Shown here piece by piece: positions 37,617 to 46,587 of a DNA stretch of 64,000 bases (within the stretch, counting starts at the first letter, position 1; every line of letters begins with the position of its first letter). This stretch comes from Candidatus Zixiibacteriota bacterium (GTDB lineage Bacteria > Zixibacteria > MSB-5A5 > GN15 > FEB-12): the NCBI GenBank assembly GCA_022571845.1, contig JACZXB010000001.1:541953-605952 (forward strand), in the 5' to 3' direction. Both the position numbers and the translations under genes were made by a program. The notes below the pieces were generated by a model. The model saw only the letters and a program-made list of their open reading frames with translations. It ran no database searches and had not been told where the DNA came from.

Positions 37617-38415
37617 ATTATTTAGCATTGGCCCCTTTCCTATCCGAAGTTTTGGTCTGGCCCTGGCGATTTCTTTTTTTCTCGCTGTTTTCTATGTCAA
37701 AAAAACGACTACGCGGGACAATATACCGTTCGACCCGTTTCTAAATATCGCTTATATCCTGATAATCGGCGGAATAATAGGGGCGCGGCTATCATATATT
37801 CTATTGCATTTGAGTGACTTCTCGGGGCGATGGCTGGATACTTTTAATCCCTTCAGTTCGGACGGATTCGGTATTACCGGATTAAATCTGTACGGCGGCG
37901 TGCTACTGGCAATAGTCGCCTCATGGGGTTACTGCCGTATGAAGAAGATGAATGTCCTGGAAGTCTTCGACTATTTTGCACCTACTCTGGGACTCGGTCT
38001 GGGCATTACCCGCATCGGCTGTTTTCTAAACGGCTGCTGCTTCGGGACGCCGACTGATTCTTTTCTGGGAGTCTCTTTCCCCGACGGTTCTCTGCCGTTT
38101 TATGTTTTTGGAAATCAACACTTGCACCCGGCGCAAATTTATTCATCCATTTACGGACTGATACTGTTTGGTGTTCTCCACTACATTTTGAAAAATAAAA
38201 AATTCCATGGACAGGCGGTAGCAATTCTCTTTATGGTCGAGGCTCTGTTCAGATTTGGAATAGAGTACGTGCGCTACTACGAAGACGCCATGTATTTCAG
38301 CCTGGGCTCTCTTGAGCCTACTTATAATCAAGTTGTGTCAATAGCCCTCTTCATACTTGGTGCGGCCATTTATTACTATCGCAGTAAAAAAGCCAAAGAG
38401 CAGATCAGAGAGTAA
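37606..38415 (+). CDS. lgt: Prolipoprotein diacylglyceryl transferase
   Basis: The 269-residue polytopic inner-membrane enzyme transfers diacylglycerol from phosphatidylglycerol to the lipobox Cys of prolipoproteins. Visible are GARLSYILLH near residue 58, LNLYGGVLLAIVASWGYC near 89, RIGCFLNGCCFG near 131 (the catalytic Arg-Asn-Gly signature) and HPAQIYSSIYG near 168. It starts inside the PAP2 gene (11-bp overlap). Candidate lipoprotein substrates in the window include the SPFH protein and the TPR protein at 55.5 kb. Confidence 0.95.
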   Translation: MCPELFSIGPFPIRSFGLALAISFFLAVFYVKKTTTRDNIPFDPFLNIAYILIIGGIIGARLSYILLHLSDFSGRWLDTFNPFSSDGFGITGLNLYGGVLLAIVASWGYCRMKKMNVLEVFDYFAPTLGLGLGITRIGCFLNGCCFGTPTDSFLGVSFPDGSLPFYVFGNQHLHPAQIYSSIYGLILFGVLHYILKNKKFHGQAVAILFMVEALFRFGIEYVRYYEDAMYFSLGSLEPTYNQVVSIALFILGAAIYYYRSKKAKEQIRE

Positions 38416-38594
38416 GGTGACGTACCAGAAGATGGGGCAGATGAGGACACGCCATAGGCGGCCACCCACAGAGAGCAGATCAGAGTTTAAGCGCTTACTG
38501 AAAAAGTTCCATATCAGTCATTGCGAGCGTAGCGCGGCAATCTCAATCGTTGAGGCACTGAAGATTGCTTCGTCACTTCGCTCCTCGAAATGAC
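38397..38594. repeat. Intergenic dispersed-repeat region (direct repeat plus REP-like palindrome)
   Basis: A 14-bp direct repeat (AGAGCAGATCAGAG at 38397-38410 and 38472-38485) flanks a 60-bp stretch with GGGGCAGATGAGGACAC. At 38517-38594 a larger imperfect palindrome runs from GTCATTGCGAGCG to CGCTCCTCGAAATGAC, with internal GGCAATCTC/GATTGC arms. This is a form of the CATTGCGAG-type palindromic repeat seen scattered in many bacterial genomes. No gene is present. Confidence 0.7.
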
Positions 38595-38619
38595 GTAACG
38601 GAATTTTTTTAACAGCGCC

Positions 38620-40416
38620 TTAAGCGCTGACCTGCTCCTCAAGTTCATAGCGGTGATAGATTTTGGCGTACTCGCCGCCGCTGCTAATCAGCTGGTCATG
38701 CTTACCTATTTCAATAATGTGTCCATTTTCAAAAACATATATCATATCCACACTCTGCAGAGTGTCAGGGCGGTGGGTAATCAGTAATGCCGTCATATCC
38801 GGCATTACCTGATGTAAGCGGTCCCATAAAGCGGCTTCGGTGGCAGAATCAAGCGCCGAAGTACAGTCATCGAGAATCAGAATCCTCGGTTTTCCGACCA
38901 AAGCCCTGGCCAAGGCCAGCCGCTGCTTTTGCCCGCCGGAGATAGCCATGCCGCGAGTGCCAATGGCAGTATCTATTCCGTCAGGGAATGATTCGATATC
39001 ACTCTTTAGCTGAGATATATCTATGGCCCATTCTAACAGTGTATCACTGATTCCTTGGCGGCCAAATGTAATATTGTTTCTGACACTGTCGCTAAACAAA
39101 GCCGGTTCCTGTGGAACATAACCGACGACGCGCCTGAGATCTTCGAGCTTATATTCACGCAAATCTCTGCCGTCCAGTTTGACAGAGCCCTCTGTCGGGT
39201 CAACTAACCGAGGCACTAAGTTTATCAGCCAAGTTTTGCCGGAGCCGACCCGTCCGACTAAGGCTACTGTCTGACCGGCTTTGATTTCAAAATTGATGTT
39301 GCTCAAAATCGGATTTCTTGAATCAGGAAAGGCAAAATGGACAGATTCAAAAGAAAGCTGCGCTTTCACATCCGGGCCGATTGTTTCCGTTCCTCTATCT
39401 TCAATCATAGCCGGTACATTTTCCAGCTCTAACAACCGATTAATTGAAACAGCCGACTGCCGGGATTTTACCAAAAACTGTCCGATATCAAACATCGGAA
39501 ACACTAACCAGACCACGTAATAAATAAATGTCGCCATTCCGCCCAGAGTCAAATCGGAATAAAGCACTTTGTAGCCGCCGGCCAGCAGTACTATGACTAC
39601 CCCCAACTGCCAGATATAGCCATAGAGCGAATCGACAACTGTGGTCGCCTTTACAGATATAATTTCAGCGTTGCGGCGTTCCAAGGCTGTACCAGCGAAC
39701 TTTTTCTTTTGCACGTTCTCCCTCACGTAGGCTTTGACAACTCGTATTCCGGAAAAGCAAGCCTCCATGACATCATTAAATTTAGAAATCGAGGCCTGCA
39801 GCGCGTCATAACGCTTTTCCAAAATGGAGCTGGTGAAAAAGAAAATTAAAATCAAAAGAGGCAAAGGACCGGCTGTCCACAAAGTCAAAACCGGATCGAT
39901 TGTCAGCATCATGGCCAATATAAATGTTACCTGAAGCAGCGCTTCGTAAGTACGAAATATCCCTGAACAGGCGAACCAGGAAAGTTTGTCGGCCACATCG
40001 TCGGTCATACGGGTAATCAGGTCTCCGGTACGAAAGCGGCCAAAGAAATCCGGCCCCTTTTTAGTTACACCGTCAAAAGAATATTGACGAAACTTCCACT
40101 CCAGACGGCAGTTCATCCAGGCTCTGGCCGACTGAAAGCAGGCATAAAGGCTGAAAGTAATCAATCCTCCGATAATAAAGACCAGCCCGAACGAAGTCCC
40201 CGGCTCAAAATCCAGACAACCGCCCCAGTCGACAACCAGCTGCGCCAGCCAATGTGCCGGAACCTGTCCGCTGCGAGTGTAGTCCACCGAAAATCCGAGC
40301 ATCAGCGGAATGCCAACATTGATAAAGGCGTGCAGCGGCGTTAGTATTAATAGAATTGACAGAATCAGTGGGTGACCGCGATAGAATTGCAGCAGCCACT
40401 TTAATTTATGTAACAT
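38620..40416 (-). CDS. ABC exporter half-transporter, degenerate-site subunit
   Basis: The 598-residue type IV ABC exporter has six membrane helices (about 1-310) and a nucleotide-binding domain. The ATP-binding domain has Walker A GRVGSGKT, signature ISGGQKQRLALARAL and Walker B ILILDDCTS. The second Asp replaces the catalytic Glu, so this subunit contributes the inactive ATP site of a heterodimer. It overlaps the partner gene by 11 bp. Such pairs (TM287/288, BmrCD, LmrCD) export drugs, lipids or peptides. There is no peptidase C39 domain, so a classical double-glycine leader would not be cleaved. Confidence 0.92.
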   Translation of the reverse strand: MLHKLKWLLQFYRGHPLILSILLILTPLHAFINVGIPLMLGFSVDYTRSGQVPAHWLAQLVVDWGGCLDFEPGTSFGLVFIIGGLITFSLYACFQSARAWMNCRLEWKFRQYSFDGVTKKGPDFFGRFRTGDLITRMTDDVADKLSWFACSGIFRTYEALLQVTFILAMMLTIDPVLTLWTAGPLPLLILIFFFTSSILEKRYDALQASISKFNDVMEACFSGIRVVKAYVRENVQKKKFAGTALERRNAEIISVKATTVVDSLYGYIWQLGVVIVLLAGGYKVLYSDLTLGGMATFIYYVVWLVFPMFDIGQFLVKSRQSAVSINRLLELENVPAMIEDRGTETIGPDVKAQLSFESVHFAFPDSRNPILSNINFEIKAGQTVALVGRVGSGKTWLINLVPRLVDPTEGSVKLDGRDLREYKLEDLRRVVGYVPQEPALFSDSVRNNITFGRQGISDTLLEWAIDISQLKSDIESFPDGIDTAIGTRGMAISGGQKQRLALARALVGKPRILILDDCTSALDSATEAALWDRLHQVMPDMTALLITHRPDTLQSVDMIYVFENGHIIEIGKHDQLISSGGEYAKIYHRYELEEQVSA

Positions 40417-42223
40417 TAGTCAGTGCTCCGTTCTTATTTTTAAATTGCAGATGGAACAGTTTTGAATAGTAGCCATCGGCAAGTATCAACTCTGTATGCG
40501 TGCCTCGTTCGACAATTTCACCTTTGCGAATCACCAGAATCTGGTCAACATCGAGAATCGTCGACAAACGGTGCGCGATAATAATTGAAGTGCGTCCGCT
40601 GGTTAATTTTTTAAGCGAATTCTGAATCGTTCGCTCTGTTTCCGGGTCAACCGAACTGGTCGCTTCGTCTAATATCAGCAGCTCCGGGTCAAACGCCAGA
40701 GCCCGGGCAAATGACAGAAGCTGCCTTTCGCCACGGCTGAAATTGGCGCCTTTTTCGGAAACTTTAGTCTTATACCTGTCTGGCAGCTTTTCGATAAACT
40801 TGTCAGCTGCTACTGTTTTGGCAGCGGCTTCTATCTGGCTGCTGCCGATTTCTTCAGCCTCAAGACCAATATTTTCGGCGATGTCCCCCGGAAAAAGAAT
40901 TATGTCCTGAAGCACCAAAGCAAATCTCTTACGCAGCTCCGAGGTAGCGATAGTCCTGATATCAACACCATCGATAGTGATGCGTCCTTCTTGAGGGTCA
41001 TAAAACCTGAACATCAGATTAACAACCGTGCTTTTGCCGCCTCCGGTAACACCTGCCAGCGCTACCCGGGAACCGGCTGGTATTTCAAAGCTGACATCTC
41101 TTAGCACATAGTTGTCATCATCGTTATAAGAAAACGAAACGTTCTCAAACCGAATCGCATCTTTTAGTCCCGGCCAGGCTACTGGATTAGCCGCATCAGT
41201 CAGGCGAGGTTCTATCTCCAGCAGCCCGAATATTCTTCTGGCGCCAGCCAGGCCTTTCTGGAAATTCCCCAGTTGGTCGGCGGTTCTGGCTATCGGGTCA
41301 AACTCGCGCCAGATTAGCAAAATAAACAGGACGATGATTCCGGGAGAGACTGCCAGCCAGGCGCCCAAAAGAAGCGTGATGCCAATCTTTACGTACTCCA
41401 AATAAAAAAGCAGATTAAAAAAGAGCACTACCGATACATTCACGAAAGCATCTTCTTTGAATTTACGCTGGTTGGCGTCGTAGACTTTCTTCTTGGTGTA
41501 ATCGCCACGGTGGAATATCTGAACGATTGACATCCCCTGCAAAAATTCTGTAAGAGTAGCGGTAACTTCGGCCATCCTTCGCCTGACTATCAAAAAGCGA
41601 TGGCTGGTTAATTTATGAAAAACCCAGATCATAATGATTAGCACAGGCATGACAGTTAGTAAGGCCAGCGCCAGCCGCCACTCTTTGTAAAACATGACCG
41701 CAAAAATTCCGAATATCAAAAGCAAATCTCCGATTACTAACACAACTGTATTGGTGAACAAGAGACGCAGCGATTCTGTGTCAGATTCTATGCGGGACAT
41801 CAGCCGTCCGACCGGATTCTTGTCAAAAAATGAAACATCAAGTGACAGCACATGGTCAAACAGCTTCTCTTTTAAATCGAGCATGATGTCCTGGCCGACA
41901 GTCTCAAGCTTCACCCGCTGATAATATTGCATCACTATTGTTGCTAGCTGAATTGCGACAATCGCCAGGCCGAGCACTATGATAGGCTTGAACTCTCGCA
42001 AGGCCGGCTCCAGCTCCAGCTGCCTTACTAGCTGACCGTCTATCACCTGCTGTACCAATATCGGCCAGAGCAGCGAAAGACCGGTCACTCCACCAAGAAG
42101 AGCCAGAGCAGCGTACAGCCTTTTTTTATGTGCTCTTAAGAACGGCAGCAAATTCTTGAAGGCAGCGACAATGCTTAAGTCGCTGCTGTGAATCTGTTCG
42201 TCTTCGTATAATTCCCTACTCAT
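40406..42223 (-). CDS. ABC exporter half-transporter, catalytic-site subunit
   Basis: The 605-residue partner has six helices (about 35-330) and an ATP-binding domain with Walker A GVTGGGKST, Walker B LLILDEATSSVD (catalytic Glu present) and an unusual signature, FSRGERQLLSFARAL, where LSGGQ is expected. The non-canonical signature pairs with the degenerate Walker B of the other subunit, exactly as in asymmetric heterodimeric exporters. It is first of the two-gene operon and lies 97 bp downstream of a small peptide gene, beyond that gene's terminator. Confidence 0.92.
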   Translation of the reverse strand: MSRELYEDEQIHSSDLSIVAAFKNLLPFLRAHKKRLYAALALLGGVTGLSLLWPILVQQVIDGQLVRQLELEPALREFKPIIVLGLAIVAIQLATIVMQYYQRVKLETVGQDIMLDLKEKLFDHVLSLDVSFFDKNPVGRLMSRIESDTESLRLLFTNTVVLVIGDLLLIFGIFAVMFYKEWRLALALLTVMPVLIIMIWVFHKLTSHRFLIVRRRMAEVTATLTEFLQGMSIVQIFHRGDYTKKKVYDANQRKFKEDAFVNVSVVLFFNLLFYLEYVKIGITLLLGAWLAVSPGIIVLFILLIWREFDPIARTADQLGNFQKGLAGARRIFGLLEIEPRLTDAANPVAWPGLKDAIRFENVSFSYNDDDNYVLRDVSFEIPAGSRVALAGVTGGGKSTVVNLMFRFYDPQEGRITIDGVDIRTIATSELRKRFALVLQDIILFPGDIAENIGLEAEEIGSSQIEAAAKTVAADKFIEKLPDRYKTKVSEKGANFSRGERQLLSFARALAFDPELLILDEATSSVDPETERTIQNSLKKLTSGRTSIIIAHRLSTILDVDQILVIRKGEIVERGTHTELILADGYYSKLFHLQFKNKNGALTNVT

Positions 42224-42256
42224 TATCTGAAAGCCTTTATTTTATCAAAATTTAAC

Positions 42257-42293
42257 AAAAAAAATCCCGCTTTAACCATCTGGCAAAAGCGGG
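42257..42293 (-). terminator. Rho-independent terminator after the small peptide gene
   Basis: AAAGCGGG and CCCGCTTT pair around a 12-base loop. On the minus strand an uninterrupted run of eight T follows (42264 down to 42257). It lies 27 bp past the stop of the 39-residue ORF and before the ABC exporter start, showing that something short is transcribed upstream on this strand. Confidence 0.88.
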
Positions 42294-42319
42294 CTACAAA
42301 GAACTCTTTGTGAAATTTT

Positions 42320-42439
42320 TTACAAAGTAAATCCTTCTCCCCCGCTCGTTGTCAGGCCAAACGGCGATGCTGCTCTAATGCGCAGTTGATTCATACTATT
42401 GGCCACCTCCGTTACGGGTTGTGAAAGGAATTTTTTCAT
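42320..42439 (-). CDS. 39-residue peptide gene upstream of an ABC exporter
   Basis: ATG at 42437-42439 with AGGAT about ten bases upstream, TAA at 42320-42322, and a textbook terminator directly downstream. The peptide starts MKKFLSQPVTEVANSMNQL and ends SPFGLTTSGGEGFTL. It has no Cys, no transmembrane helix, a charged N-half and a Ser/Thr/Gly-rich C-half, a look shared by many ribosomal peptide precursors. I recognise no family. The following genes on the same strand are a heterodimeric ABC exporter. The transcription unit (promoter candidate, ribosome site, ORF, terminator) is better supported than the function. Confidence 0.6.
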   Translation of the reverse strand: MKKFLSQPVTEVANSMNQLRIRAASPFGLTTSGGEGFTL

Positions 42440-42459
42440 CTTATTATCATCCTAATTGA

Positions 42460-42492
42460 TATAAATAAGGTCAGTTCTTGAAAAGATGTCAA
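42460..42492 (-). promoter_or_regulatory. Candidate promoter of the small peptide gene
   Basis: Perfect TTGACA on the minus strand (42487-42492). An AT-rich -10 candidate (TTATTT/TATATC region) begins 18 bp further, about 30 bp before the ATG. The -10 is poor, so confidence is limited. Confidence 0.4.
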
Positions 42493-42597
42493 GATTAAAT
42501 TTTTGACTGAATTAAATATTTTGTAGGAGTGAAACAGTCCGAATTGATATCCTGACATCGCTTACTGATTAGAGTTTGCCTGCATGGATTGTATGAC

Positions 42598-42624
42598 CTA
42601 TCTTGTAAAACGTTGTTAAGATAG
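42598..42624. promoter_or_regulatory. Operator-like inverted repeat before the kinase gene
   Basis: CTATCTT (42598-42604) and AAGATAG (42618-42624) are exact complements with a 13-base spacer, about 30 bp before the kinase start. It could be a dimeric regulator site or an mRNA hairpin. Confidence 0.3.
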
Positions 42625-42652
42625 CGCTCACTCCAAGCTAAGGAAAATTTTG

Positions 42653-45238
42653 ATGACAGCACAGGGTTTTGACGATGGTCAAACCAGATCTTTCACCCCG
42701 CTGACTGCCGGTACGAGAGTAGCGCACTACGAGATTATTTCGAAAATCGGCGCCGGCGGCATGGGCGAGGTCTATCTGGCTCATGACACCAAGCTGGACC
42801 GCAAAGTTGCACTCAAGTTTCTTTCTTTTCACCTCAGTCAGGACAAAACAAGCCGCGCCCGATTCACCCGTGAGGCCAAAGCCGCTGCCAAACTTGACCA
42901 TCCCAATATAGTGCCGGTCCATGAAGTCGGAGAGTACAAGGGTAGGCCGTTTTTTGCCATGGCTCATATTGAGGGGCAGTCGCTTCGTGAAGTTATAAAA
43001 CAGGGCAAACTATCTGTACAGGGAGCAATAGACTATTGCATGCAAATCTGCGAGGGCTTAAATGAAGCCCACACCGCCGGTGTTGTACATCGTGATATCA
43101 AACCGGGCAACATCATTATCGACACGAAAAATAAACCTCGAATATTGGATTTTGGCCTGGCGACTCTGTCGGGTGAAGAGAAATTGACCAAGACCGGTTC
43201 TACTCTTGGTACGGTTGGCTATATGTCGCCAGAGCAGATAACGGGAAAAGACGTAGACCATCGTTCTGATATTTTCTCAATCGGAGTGATTCTATATGAG
43301 ATGTTGACCGGCCGCCGTCCGTTCGAAGGAGACAACGATACTGCGGTGGCTCGTTCAATTACCGATACTACCCCAGAACCTGTCTCCCGATATAAATCAG
43401 GCGTATCAGGCGAGCTTCAGCAGGTCGTAGATAAAGCCTTATCCAAAGACCCGACGCTTCGCTATCAGACAGCGGATGGTTTGCTGTCCGATTTAAGGAG
43501 GCTGAAAACAGACGCGGGACAACTAAAAACAAGTAAAATCGGCCTGTGGGCTGGAGCCGCCATAATGGTACTGGCGGCGGTAGCCGCACTGTATTCCTTC
43601 TGGCCGAAGGGCGCACCTGTGGAAGAGGATGCCGTTAAGATGCTGGCTGTTTTGCCCTTCGAGAATCTCGGCAGCGCGGAGGATGAATACTTCGCTGATG
43701 GTATCACCGATGAGATTACATCGCGTCTGGCGAAACTCTCCGGACTTGGTGTGATATCCCGCACCAGCGCCATGAAGTACAAAAATACTGACAAGACGAT
43801 TCCGCAGATAGGGAAGGAACTGGGTGTGGACTTTATTCTCGAGGGGACGATTTTCTGGGATAAATCGGGTGACACAGACAGGGTACGCATTATTCCGCAG
43901 TTGATTCAGGTTTCTGATGACCGGCATCTCTGGTCTGAATCCTATCAGCGAGCGCTAACTCAGATTTTTGCGCTTCAGGCGGACATCGCTATTTCTATTG
44001 CAAATGAGCTCGATGTCACCTTGTTACAGCAGGAACATGAATCCCTTCGGAAAGCACCGACGGCCAACATTGAGGCATATAGACTCTATCTGAGGGGACG
44101 GTCGCTGTTCTACACATACTCGCGCTCGGAAAATGAGCAGGCAATAGAAATCTTCAAGACTGTTGTTGGGATGGACTCTTTGTTTTCACTCGCCTTCGCT
44201 GGTTTGTCTTTGTGTTACACACAGTATCACAATTTAGGATGGGATCAGGACGAACGATGGATGCAACTTGCAGAGGAATCGGCCCGGCGTGCCATCTCAT
44301 TAGACGGAGGGTCTGCTGAGGCGCACTTCGCGTTGGGCTTTTTTTTCGAGCAAAGGGCGGACTTCGAAAATATGGAAAGGGAAATGCAGAAAGCTTTGGA
44401 AATCAATCCCAATCACGCCCACGCGCATGACGGTCTCGGTGATATTCATTCGATCAGAGGTGAGCTTGATGACGCGATCCGGGAATTCTCTGCCGCTTTG
44501 ACAATCGATCCATTCTTGCTGCCATCCTTTTGGGGCAAAGCTGAGGTCCGTCGCAAGCAAGGTCGGTTTCGCGATGCCAGGGCCACAATACAGAAGGCGT
44601 TACTCATCGACCCGGAAAATCCATGGTCGTTCTCCATGTTGGGAAACACTTATCGAATGATGGGTAAGTTCGGCCAATCGTTAGAGGCGTTGAAGAATGC
44701 TGCAGAACTGTGGCCTGATCGCTCCGATTTCCGTCTTCTCCTTGGACTCACTCACCTGGAACACGGTTCGTTTCAGAACGCGCGACGTGAAGCAAACAAG
44801 ATTCACGAGCTGACAGGTTCAGAGTCGTTTAATTTCGAGTGGAATTACCTGCGGGGGCGGATCAGCCTTAAGCAAGGGGAGTATGCTGATGCTATGAAAC
44901 AGTTCAAGTTAATACTCGCTTCAGAGACAATCAGCGCGGTGGAGCGCTCGCATGCCCACTTCGCACTGGGGGAGAGTTTTCTACAGATGTCAGACTATCG
45001 TGCGGCCATTGCAGAATTCAACAGGGTAGGAGGCATACCAATCGGTCGATTTCAACATGATTATCCTTGGGCAAGAAGACGCTACAAGTTGGGAATCTGT
45101 TACGAGGCATTGGGAGAAATAGACAGCGCAATGGCACAGTACGGTGCCTTTCTGGATATCTGGCGAGACGCCGATGATGGCATAAAAATGATAGAAGATG
45201 CTAAAGCGAGGCTGGCAAAGCTAAAGGCATCCTTGTAG
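42653..45238 (+). CDS. Membrane Ser/Thr protein kinase with TolB-like and TPR domains
   Basis: The 861-residue protein has an N-terminal Hanks-type kinase (about 20-285). The glycine loop is GAGGMGEVYLAHD, followed by the ATP Lys in VALKFL, catalytic HRDIKPGNIII, DFGLA and the activation segment GTVGYMSPEQ. All key residues are present. One membrane helix follows at about 297-317 (AAIMVLAAVAALYSFW), then a TolB/FlgO-like domain (about 330-460, LAVLPFENLG … YFADGITDEI). The C-terminal half is about ten TPR-like helical repeats. The outer domains probably sense or assemble partners. ATG 42653 is preferred over the adjoining TTG because AAGGAAAA sits upstream. Confidence 0.92.
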   Translation: MTAQGFDDGQTRSFTPLTAGTRVAHYEIISKIGAGGMGEVYLAHDTKLDRKVALKFLSFHLSQDKTSRARFTREAKAAAKLDHPNIVPVHEVGEYKGRPFFAMAHIEGQSLREVIKQGKLSVQGAIDYCMQICEGLNEAHTAGVVHRDIKPGNIIIDTKNKPRILDFGLATLSGEEKLTKTGSTLGTVGYMSPEQITGKDVDHRSDIFSIGVILYEMLTGRRPFEGDNDTAVARSITDTTPEPVSRYKSGVSGELQQVVDKALSKDPTLRYQTADGLLSDLRRLKTDAGQLKTSKIGLWAGAAIMVLAAVAALYSFWPKGAPVEEDAVKMLAVLPFENLGSAEDEYFADGITDEITSRLAKLSGLGVISRTSAMKYKNTDKTIPQIGKELGVDFILEGTIFWDKSGDTDRVRIIPQLIQVSDDRHLWSESYQRALTQIFALQADIAISIANELDVTLLQQEHESLRKAPTANIEAYRLYLRGRSLFYTYSRSENEQAIEIFKTVVGMDSLFSLAFAGLSLCYTQYHNLGWDQDERWMQLAEESARRAISLDGGSAEAHFALGFFFEQRADFENMEREMQKALEINPNHAHAHDGLGDIHSIRGELDDAIREFSAALTIDPFLLPSFWGKAEVRRKQGRFRDARATIQKALLIDPENPWSFSMLGNTYRMMGKFGQSLEALKNAAELWPDRSDFRLLLGLTHLEHGSFQNARREANKIHELTGSESFNFEWNYLRGRISLKQGEYADAMKQFKLILASETISAVERSHAHFALGESFLQMSDYRAAIAEFNRVGGIPIGRFQHDYPWARRRYKLGICYEALGEIDSAMAQYGAFLDIWRDADDGIKMIEDAKARLAKLKASL

Positions 45239-45417
45239 ATACAGCCCATTATCGGTTTTTCTCATCCAAATGTTTTAATATCAAAAACCTTGCGCCTGCC
45301 TTATAGTACAATTATTATTAATAAACCGGCTTATTCAGGTGCGCATAGAGCAATGGAACCGCTGCCCTGATAAGTAGTTATAAATTATAGTAACGCTTAG
45401 AGTTATGGAGTTTAGAT

Positions 45418-46557
45418 ATGAGTGATAATATGGGAATCAGAGGCTATGATTACGTAGAGTTCTACGTCGGCTCGGCCAAAGCCACGGCCTATTTCTTTGC
45501 CAAGGCTCTGGGCATGAATATAACCGCCTACTCCGGGCCGGAGATGAATGTCCGCGACCGGATGTCTTTTTACCTGACTAAGAACAATCTCAAGATTGTA
45601 GTGACTTCGCCTCTTGAGCCCTCATGCTGGGAAGTCTACGATTTTATCACCCGCCATGGTGATGGTGTCAAGCGCTGGGCGATTGAAGTTGACGATGTGG
45701 AGAAAGCCTTTAGACACGCCACCAAGCGAGGCGCTATAATGGTTAGTAAACCCAAAAGGACGGAAAACCATCATGGCTACGTCGATGAAGCGGCCATTCG
45801 TCTCTACGATGATACAGAACTGGTTTATGTCAACCGCGACAACTACCGGCATTTGTTCCGCCCGAATTTCTGTGAACCAAAGCGGCTGATAAATGTGGAC
45901 AGCGATGAGACGGGCATTCAGGGAATTGACCACATCGTAGGCAACGTCCGCGAGAACGAAATGAATCTCTGGGCGGATTATTTCAACAACACCATGGACT
46001 TTGAAACGTTTGTGGATTTCAAAGCAGGAGATATCGGCACCAAATATTCATCACTATTATCCAAAGTTGTGCGTTCCAAAGACAATGTGATCAAAAACCC
46101 AATAAATGAACCGTATGAAGGCATGAAGAAATCACAGATTGAAGAATTCATAGAGCAGTATAACGGCTCTGGGGTGCAGCATATTGCAATTACGACCAAG
46201 GATATTGTCAGCACAGTTGAGGCACTTAGAAAAAATGGAATCGAATTTCTTGAAATTCCAGACACCTACTATGACATGCTCCGCAAGCGCGAAGATGTAA
46301 AAATAGATGAAAACATAGATGACCTGCAAAAGCACCGGATTTTGTGCGATATAGAAGGCAATGGCTACCTGCTGCAGCTGTTCACCAAACCGATAGGTGA
46401 CCGTCCTACTTTCTTCTTTGAATTCATTCAGCGTGTAGGCGATAGCCAGGGATTCGGTAAGGGGAATTTCAAAGCTCTGTTTGAGTCAATAGAGCTTGAC
46501 CAGAAACTCCGCGGCGCTCTGGATGAAGAAGTTCAGGAAGTCTTGCCGCCTTGCTAA
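45418..46557 (+). CDS. hppD: 4-Hydroxyphenylpyruvate dioxygenase
   Basis: The 379-residue non-haem Fe(II) dioxygenase converts 4-hydroxyphenylpyruvate to homogentisate. Two vicinal-oxygen-chelate domains are visible. The catalytic C-terminal one holds the three iron ligands: His172 (GIDHIVGNV), His255 (GVQHIAITT) and Glu335 (FFEFIQRVG, the family's C-terminal signature). GGAG lies upstream of the ATG. It is the first gene of a plus-strand cluster for tyrosine/phenylalanine breakdown that continues to 54.8 kb. Confidence 0.96.
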   Translation: MSDNMGIRGYDYVEFYVGSAKATAYFFAKALGMNITAYSGPEMNVRDRMSFYLTKNNLKIVVTSPLEPSCWEVYDFITRHGDGVKRWAIEVDDVEKAFRHATKRGAIMVSKPKRTENHHGYVDEAAIRLYDDTELVYVNRDNYRHLFRPNFCEPKRLINVDSDETGIQGIDHIVGNVRENEMNLWADYFNNTMDFETFVDFKAGDIGTKYSSLLSKVVRSKDNVIKNPINEPYEGMKKSQIEEFIEQYNGSGVQHIAITTKDIVSTVEALRKNGIEFLEIPDTYYDMLRKREDVKIDENIDDLQKHRILCDIEGNGYLLQLFTKPIGDRPTFFFEFIQRVGDSQGFGKGNFKALFESIELDQKLRGALDEEVQEVLPPC

Positions 46558-46587
46558 TTTACGCATTTAAAAATAGGGGAATATATT

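Noticed and set aside
36702-38415. PAP2 gene considered as undecaprenyl-diphosphatase
   Set aside because: Number of helices and the long N-terminal half fit the Aur1/Ipt1-like branch better; left as a general PAP2 enzyme.
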